A DNA stretch of 64,000 bases, from positions 62,001 to 126,000 of the forward strand of contig NZ_CADFGP010000012.1 in the NCBI RefSeq assembly GCF_902833905.1, read 5' to 3'. Made by a program: the position numbers and the translations under genes. The DNA comes from Paraburkholderia tuberum STM678 (lineage in GTDB: Bacteria > Pseudomonadota > Gammaproteobacteria > Burkholderiales > Burkholderiaceae). The notes beneath the pieces were generated by a model. The model did no database searches. It was not told the origin of the DNA and was given only the letters and a program-made list of their open reading frames with translations. Shown here one piece after another: positions 58,658-64,000 of this stretch (the stretch's first letter is position 1; each line of letters starts with the position of its first letter).

Positions 58658-60160
58658 GTGTCAGCATTGCCGGAATCATCGTTCGATTCGTCGTGTGATT
58701 CGCTGGACCTTCAGCGGATTCCTGCTGAAGCCAGGACGCCTCGCCGCATAGCCCGTGTGCTAAGCGGGATCTGCGCGGCAACGATGTGCGCTTTGGCAGT
58801 GAGCGCGTGCGTCGACGTCAGCATGCCGGCTTATCGACGCCCGGACACGCCGGCCAAGACATCGTGGTCGGATCGCAATGGCGCGCCGGTATCGGCCGCG
58901 GAGACGATCGAGCGCGACTGGTGGAAGGGCTTCCAGGATCCGTACCTCGATACGCTGATCGACAAGGCGATCGACGGCAACTTCGATATCCGGGTGCTGG
59001 CCGCGCGTATCGAAGTCGCGCACACGCAGATCAGCGAGACAGGCGCGGCCGCGTTGCCGACGGCGGACCTCGGTGCCGGCGCCGACTACACGAAGACGAC
59101 TGGCCAGCCTTTGACGAAGACGTACAACCTCGCGCTGCAGGTGAACTGGGACATCGACATCTGGGGCAAGGTCGAAAAAGGCGTGCAGGCGCAAAAGGCC
59201 GAATTCCACGCGAGCGAGGCGGATTGGCGCGCGGGATATCTCGAACTCGTCGCGAATGTGGCCAGTACCTATTTCCAGATCCTGCAATTCGACGACCAGA
59301 TCGCACAGCAGCAAAAGACCATCGCCACGAACAAGCAAATCCTGGCGATCTACGAAGGCCAGGCGCGCAATGGGCTCGTGCCGCAAACGCAGGTGTTGCG
59401 CCAGCAGGCGGAGATCAACCGGCTCACCAACGATCTCTATGATCTGCGCCGATCGCGGGCGGTCTCCGACAACGCGCTATGCACGTTGCTCGGCGTGCCG
59501 GCCGGCGAATTCCATGTGCCGCAGGGCCATTTGCAGGAGCGCGTGAAATTGCCGGGCGTGCCCGATGGTTTGCCCGCGCAATTGCTGTCGCGCCGCCCCG
59601 ACGTGGTGGCGGCCGAATTCAGGGTGCTCGAGGCCTATGACCTCGTCGGTCAGTCGAAGCTCGCGCAATTGCCGAGCATCGGCCTCACCGCGCAAGGCGG
59701 CACGGCAAGTTACGCGCTTAACCAGTTGCTGAAGTCGTTCACGTTCGGCCTGATGCCGAGCATCAATTTTCCGCTGTTCGATCCGGGCGTGCGCGCACAT
59801 GTGAAGGTGACCGAGGCGCAATCGAAAGTCGCCGAGCAGCAATATCGCGTGGCCGTGATGGGCGCGTTCGAGGAAGTGGAGAACGCGCTCGTCAATCTGA
59901 GTGCCCATAAGGCGCAGCACGCGGAATTGCAGCAGCAGGTGTCGCGCCTGCAGATCGTCGCTGATCAGATCCAGTCGCAACTGCGTCTTGGCGTCGTGTC
60001 GCAGCTCGAAGTATTCGAAGACGAGCGGACCTTGCTGGAGGCGCAACAGGCGTTGCTGGAAAACCACCAATTGATTCTGTCCGACACGGTAACGCTTTAT
60101 AAGGCGCTCGGCGGCGGATGGCCCGGTGTCGACGTGCAAGCGCAGGTCAAAGAGAAGTAA
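58658..60160 (+). CDS. TolC/NodT-type outer membrane efflux lipoprotein
   Basis: A 500-residue outer-membrane factor. Start at GTG 58658 with GGAG six bases upstream. Lipobox A-V-S-A-C (Cys51). Two repeated OEP domains (about 110-290 and 310-490) with long coiled-coil helices; P-E-hydrophobic sites such as R-R-P-D-V-V-A-A-E-F-R (residue ~310) are typical. It would form the exit duct for a type I export complex with the HlyD-like adaptor encoded 3 kb downstream. Confidence 0.88.
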   Translation: MSALPESSFDSSCDSLDLQRIPAEARTPRRIARVLSGICAATMCALAVSACVDVSMPAYRRPDTPAKTSWSDRNGAPVSAAETIERDWWKGFQDPYLDTLIDKAIDGNFDIRVLAARIEVAHTQISETGAAALPTADLGAGADYTKTTGQPLTKTYNLALQVNWDIDIWGKVEKGVQAQKAEFHASEADWRAGYLELVANVASTYFQILQFDDQIAQQQKTIATNKQILAIYEGQARNGLVPQTQVLRQQAEINRLTNDLYDLRRSRAVSDNALCTLLGVPAGEFHVPQGHLQERVKLPGVPDGLPAQLLSRRPDVVAAEFRVLEAYDLVGQSKLAQLPSIGLTAQGGTASYALNQLLKSFTFGLMPSINFPLFDPGVRAHVKVTEAQSKVAEQQYRVAVMGAFEEVENALVNLSAHKAQHAELQQQVSRLQIVADQIQSQLRLGVVSQLEVFEDERTLLEAQQALLENHQLILSDTVTLYKALGGGWPGVDVQAQVKEK

Positions 60161-60254
60161 CGAAACATTGAGCTAATCCACGAGTTGGCGTACCGCGCGG
60201 GTATTTCGTCGGCTGACGGCTTATCCGCGGTCTTCTCATCCGGCGATATCCAAA

Positions 60255-60282
60255 TTGACACTCTCGATGCGTGACTTACAAT
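60255..60282 (+). promoter_or_regulatory. Sigma-70 promoter of the FHA-HlyD operon
   Basis: TTGACA (60255-60260) and TACAAT (60277-60282), 16 bp apart, about 120 bp before ATG 60400. Confidence 0.6.
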
Positions 60283-60399
60283 CCTTTAGGGGTCAGCGTT
60301 TGCGTGGCTCTTCACGACAATATCGTTGCGCCGTTGTCCTTCGTCCAGTTCGCCCCGCGTTCCCGCCGCGGCAGGTAAACGCTTAGCGATCCAGATAAA

Positions 60400-63012
60400 A
60401 TGGCCACCGGCGAAGCTCCGATTGCTGAAATGCGCGTGACAGTGGACGCTGCCTTCGACGTGGTGTTGTCACCGGTTGCCTGCGCGCAGCGCCCCGCGCT
60501 CGATGCCATTCGCATCGTCGACAACCTGTTCGCCATCGGCCGCAGCGAAGCGCCGTTCAGCGACTATCCCGCACCATGGACCGCCGCGCTCTCGCGCCGA
60601 CATGCGCGCGTTTTCATCGAGCATGGCGCGATTTATGTTGCCGATCTCGGCAGCAAGAACGGCACGACGGTCAACGGCATCGCGGTGCGACAAACCCCCG
60701 CGCGTGTACGCGCCGGCGATGAACTCTGCTTTGGCGGTGAACTGCGCTATCGCGTCGGCATCGAGCCGCGCGCGCGCGTCGTCACGGCTGGAAGCGCTTC
60801 TCCCCTCATTCATCTATTGCTGGTGCCGCAGCGCGATGACCTGGGTCTGCAACCGGTCGACGTGCTGGCTTTTCCATTTCTGGTCAGTAAAACGGACGAG
60901 GTTTTCTCGCGCTACAAAGACCGTTATCCGCACCAGGTCAATTACATTTCCCGGCGCCATGCGCACCTGTTTCTAAAGGGCGGCGAGCTCTATGTCGAGG
61001 ATCTCGGCAGCACCAACGGCACGTTCGTGAATGGACAGCGGATCGGCGAATCGGCGCTTGCACTGGCGGACGGCGACGTCGTTGCATTTGGCGGCGACCA
61101 CTTCGTCTACAGGGTGTCGCTACAGAACTCCGCCGACGTCGAACCCACCGTGACCCAGCTCTCTCTTCAGCCCGCTGTCGACAGTGCCGCCGATGCCGAC
61201 AAGACGACCTTCGTCGGCGCCGCGCATTCGTTTCTCGACATCTTTTGCGTCGATCCGGCGCTGCAACGCGAAGACGAAGTGAATGAAGCGGCGCAGCCGG
61301 GCTCCGCGCGCGCGAAGCGTGACGGAGTAGGGACGGCAAATGGCGCACAGGGCGCCAAAGGTGCGCAGGCGGGGCATCCCGCCGATACGAGAGACGGCGC
61401 GAACGAAAGAAGCGGCAAAGCTAAAAGCGCGGCAAGAGGTAAGCCGCGTCGCTGGAAGATGGTCGCCGGCGAACTCCACAAGGCGTTAGCGGACGGCGAG
61501 CGCACCAATGTGCGGCGCGCGGCGGCATGGGGCGCAGCGGGTATCGCGATCGTGGTTGCGCTTGGCGTGGGCCTTTATCTGCACGGTTCATCGGAACGGG
61601 AGTTGAAGAGCCTGCTCGCGAGCGGCGATTACTCGAGCGCTCTCACGATGGCGCGCGGCTATCTGGCCACGCATCCGGCGGACACGAAAATCAGCGCGCT
61701 CGCGAGCGAGGCGTTGTTGAAAGCGAACTTGCCGGGCTGGATCGAAGCCGTGCAAAAAGCGCAGTTCGACCAGGCCGACACGCTGCTGAAGAACATGAGG
61801 GCGTTGAGCGGAAATGACGCCGATGCCGCGTCGCTGGTCGGCGAATTGCAATGGGTCGGCGATCTCGAACGCTTCGTCGCGGCGCGTGGCGGCGTCGACG
61901 CGCCGATCCGCATGTATACGGACGAAGCGACGATCAACGGTCTGCTGCACCGCTGGGACGACGACGCGGCGAGTCACCAGCGCGCGCTCGATCGGATTGC
62001 GAGTTACGTGCCGGTCTTCGCGGAGCCCTACGCACACACGCTCAGCCATCTGCGCAAGCTCGAAAGCGACGATTCGGTGTACGTCGCCGCGATCGATCGG
62101 CTCAATGGCGTAATTCATACCGAACTTTCGCGCGACAAACCCGATGCGCTGCCGCCGGTACTCGACGATTACGCGCAGCGTTATCCGCGGCTCGCGGGGC
62201 TCGATAGAGTGCGCGACGATTTGCGCCAATACACCGGGTTGCTGAATGCCGCGTTGAGCCGTCAATTGACGTCATTGCTGGCGATGATGAAAACCGTGCG
62301 CTTCAGCACGCCGCCTTTTCAGGCGCAATTCCAGCAGCTTGCGGCGACGCGCTTGCCGTCGCCGGACATCGTTCAACGGCAGGACGCGGTCGATGCCGCG
62401 TGGCAGCGCGGCGACGCGCAGCAGGCGCTGAACGATTTGCAGTCGATGCCGGCGAGCCCGTGGTCCGATGTGCTCGCGGCCGAAGCGACGCACAAGCAGG
62501 CGTTGTCCGATCAATACAACGATCTGCGGAAAACGCGTGACGGGAAAGATTACGACCAGCGTCTGCTGTCGTTCTACGCGAGCCTCGATCCGCGGACCGA
62601 CGCATGGTTCGTGCAGGCGATCCAGAAAGACGTGGCCGCATTGCATGACAAGGCACTCGCGCATGCGCAAGATCTGCTGGTGCGCGCGCAAAGCCTGTGG
62701 AAAGCGTACCGCGCGAACGGCCCGATCGGCGGCACGCAGCGGCTCGAAGCCGGCATCTCGCCGGGCTTTCGCAACGAGGCGCGTCTGCTGAGCGAGGCGC
62801 AGACGGCGGCACGCCAGGGCATGCGCATCTATACGCAGTTGAAGGCCGATCATCCCGCCGACTTCGATCGCCTGCTCGCGGATATCGAAGCCGAAGCGAG
62901 TTTGCAGCGCCGCTCGTTGACCGAGTTGCGCATGGTGCTGGACCCTGGGCTGCTGAAAGCGAAGCTCGCGTTGATTGGAGGCGATCAGAGTGAAACGCGA
63001 TCCTCACCCTAG
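60400..63012 (+). CDS. Double FHA-domain membrane protein with large C-terminal domain
   Basis: An 870-residue protein. FHA domain 1 (about 30-110): G-R-S-E-A, L-S-R-R-H-A-R, D-L-G-S-K-N-G-T-x-V-N-G. FHA domain 2 (about 155-240): I-S-R-R-H-A-H, D-L-G-S-T-N-G-T-F-V-N-G. Both have the phosphothreonine-binding Arg, Ser and Asn. After a charged linker a membrane helix lies at about 372-394, then a ~470-residue helical extracytoplasmic domain with no recognised fold. It probably reads phosphorylation by the kinase at 52.5 kb and gates the exporter. Overlaps the HlyD gene. Confidence 0.85.
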   Translation: MATGEAPIAEMRVTVDAAFDVVLSPVACAQRPALDAIRIVDNLFAIGRSEAPFSDYPAPWTAALSRRHARVFIEHGAIYVADLGSKNGTTVNGIAVRQTPARVRAGDELCFGGELRYRVGIEPRARVVTAGSASPLIHLLLVPQRDDLGLQPVDVLAFPFLVSKTDEVFSRYKDRYPHQVNYISRRHAHLFLKGGELYVEDLGSTNGTFVNGQRIGESALALADGDVVAFGGDHFVYRVSLQNSADVEPTVTQLSLQPAVDSAADADKTTFVGAAHSFLDIFCVDPALQREDEVNEAAQPGSARAKRDGVGTANGAQGAKGAQAGHPADTRDGANERSGKAKSAARGKPRRWKMVAGELHKALADGERTNVRRAAAWGAAGIAIVVALGVGLYLHGSSERELKSLLASGDYSSALTMARGYLATHPADTKISALASEALLKANLPGWIEAVQKAQFDQADTLLKNMRALSGNDADAASLVGELQWVGDLERFVAARGGVDAPIRMYTDEATINGLLHRWDDDAASHQRALDRIASYVPVFAEPYAHTLSHLRKLESDDSVYVAAIDRLNGVIHTELSRDKPDALPPVLDDYAQRYPRLAGLDRVRDDLRQYTGLLNAALSRQLTSLLAMMKTVRFSTPPFQAQFQQLAATRLPSPDIVQRQDAVDAAWQRGDAQQALNDLQSMPASPWSDVLAAEATHKQALSDQYNDLRKTRDGKDYDQRLLSFYASLDPRTDAWFVQAIQKDVAALHDKALAHAQDLLVRAQSLWKAYRANGPIGGTQRLEAGISPGFRNEARLLSEAQTAARQGMRIYTQLKADHPADFDRLLADIEAEASLQRRSLTELRMVLDPGLLKAKLALIGGDQSETRSSP

Positions 63013-64000
63013 ACCGTTGTCGGAGGCGCTCGAAGATCATAGCGTCGAAGGCATTGCGATTCTGACGTCCGAGCCGGTGCGGCTTGCGCGCGCGCTGATC
63101 TGGGCAATGGTCGCGCTCGTCGTGTCGGGTTTGCTGTGGTCGTTCGTCGGCCGCGCGGATGTGATCGTCAGCGCGCCCGGCACGTTGGCGCCGGAATCGG
63201 AGGTGCGGCGCATCTATACACCGATCGACGGCGAACTCGCGGATCTGTATATCGCCGAGGGGCAGCCGGTGTCGAAAGGCGACGTGCTCGCGCGGCTCAA
63301 TGCGCGCGGCGCGATCGAGGCAGCGAGCAACGCGTTACAGGCACAAGTGAAGCTCGAAGACGCCGAACGCGAATGGAAGCAGTTCCCGGAGAAGAAGGCG
63401 TTGATGGAACGCAAGGCCGCGTCGTTGAAGGCGCAACTCGAAGTCGAGGAGCGCTTGCACGAGAATCGCGTTTCAGAAGGCACGACGAAGCTTGCCGAAG
63501 GGCAGAAGGCCGAACTCGACGAAGCGCGCAGCTCGCTCGACAACGCGCGCCGCACGCGCGAAGCGGCGAATCAGGAACTCGATCGCTATTCGCGGCTGTT
63601 CGCGCAGCCGGGCGGCGGTGGCATTGCCGAATTACAGGTCGAGCAGAAACGCACGGCCGCGCTCGAAGCGGATAACGCTTACCGTGTCGCGCAGTCGAAG
63701 CTGGCCGAGCTCGACTTTCGTCTGAGCCATGAATACGCGCAGGCCAATGCGCAACTGGCGACGAGCGGCCAGCAAAGCACCGATCTGCAGCTGCAATACG
63801 ATCAGGCGGTGCGCGACATCACCGATGCGGAAGACAAACTGCGCGTGCAACTGCAAAGCGCGCGCCTCGAAGCTGATGCCGCCGCGCGGGTGCGTTTCGA
63901 GAACATCGATAAAGACAATTTTCTGCTGATTCTCGCGCCGGTTTCAGGCGTGATCACCGACGTCACGTCGACGCAGCGCGGCGACAAGATTCAGGCGAAT
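62990..64000 (+). CDS. HlyD-family export adaptor, N-terminal part (cut by window edge)
   Basis: 337 residues visible. Starts at GTG 62990 (GGAGG nine bases upstream), overlapping the end of the FHA gene. One membrane helix (about 33-53), then R-A-D-V-I-V-S-A-P-G-T-L, a lipoyl-like half motif (I-Y-T-P-I-D-G-E-L-A-D-L) and a long coiled coil (about 95-315), followed by the second half I-L-A-P-V-S-G-V-I-T. Similar adaptors work with peptidase-ABC exporters of double-glycine peptides. The partner ABC transporter should lie to the right. Confidence 0.87.
   Translation, partial: MKRDPHPRPLSEALEDHSVEGIAILTSEPVRLARALIWAMVALVVSGLLWSFVGRADVIVSAPGTLAPESEVRRIYTPIDGELADLYIAEGQPVSKGDVLARLNARGAIEAASNALQAQVKLEDAEREWKQFPEKKALMERKAASLKAQLEVEERLHENRVSEGTTKLAEGQKAELDEARSSLDNARRTREAANQELDRYSRLFAQPGGGGIAELQVEQKRTAALEADNAYRVAQSKLAELDFRLSHEYAQANAQLATSGQQSTDLQLQYDQAVRDITDAEDKLRVQLQSARLEADAAARVRFENIDKDNFLLILAPVSGVITDVTSTQRGDKIQAN

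Noticed and set aside
1..64000. tRNA, rRNA, insertion sequences, phage or integrase genes
   Set aside because: No cloverleaf, transposase or integrase motifs seen on reading. A covariance-model search would settle small RNAs.

Overview
The window reads as a high-GC betaproteobacterial chromosome segment, most likely Paraburkholderia or Burkholderia. The protein families (DUF4148, MipA/OmpV, DUF3309, an L-fuconate dehydratase next to a ribose-type ABC importer) and the GC-rich third codon positions suggest this. I saw no tRNA, rRNA, CRISPR array, insertion sequence or prophage.

Layout. 0-5.3 kb: an L-fucose-type catabolic locus with a partial L-fuconate dehydratase, a divergent GntR regulator and an ATPase-permease-binding protein importer closed by a terminator. 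5.5-12.7 kb: housekeeping-like singletons (a GGDEF-EAL protein, a Tat-exported phosphatase, a glycine-zipper protein, an NHL-repeat protein, DUF1330). 12.7-19.1 kb: a second sugar/polyol locus, divergently arranged, with binding protein and two permeases on one strand and SDR dehydrogenase, MalK-type ATPase and RpiR regulator on the other. 19.2-24.7 kb: an MFS gene, a scar holding two gene remnants, a marR-M20 peptidase-TRIC operon with a long palindromic operator, and another MFS gene.

24.8-37.1 kb is a coherent but unassigned catabolic island: amidase, GntR regulator, membrane transporter, two plant-type [2Fe-2S] ferredoxins flanking an unknown 106-residue protein, a heme-oxygenase-like diiron oxidase with all six expected iron ligands, an aldehyde dehydrogenase, a GlcG/HbpS-type protein, a ferredoxin-NAD(P)H reductase, an ornithine-cyclodeaminase-like enzyme and an MFS exporter. 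Four intergenic sites share the 8-mer CGGTATAC and probably bind the local GntR protein.

37-50 kb is mixed: GNAT/XRE-cupin pair, GH3 glucosidase, Tat amidohydrolase, MipA, a CcdA plus TlpA-like pair, LysR with a divergent hydrolase, DUF4148, and then a patch of decayed genes (Lrp, LysE and SDR remnants) mixed with two intact tiny membrane proteins.

50.4-64 kb is the most unusual part. Five small proteins share a double-glycine leader (I-K/R-D-L ... L-D-x2-A-M ... G-G) and have different cargo parts. They sit with a non-RD Ser/Thr kinase, a caspase-SUMF1 protein, two DUF4399 proteins, a TolC-like outer-membrane lipoprotein, a double-FHA membrane protein and an HlyD-type adaptor that runs off the window. 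Three of the five peptide genes have a sigma-54 type -24/-12 element, and in two of these the predicted transcript begins with the same small hairpin. I infer a peptide-export system under kinase/FHA control and sigma-54 transcription. The peptidase-ABC transporter it would need should lie just beyond the right edge.
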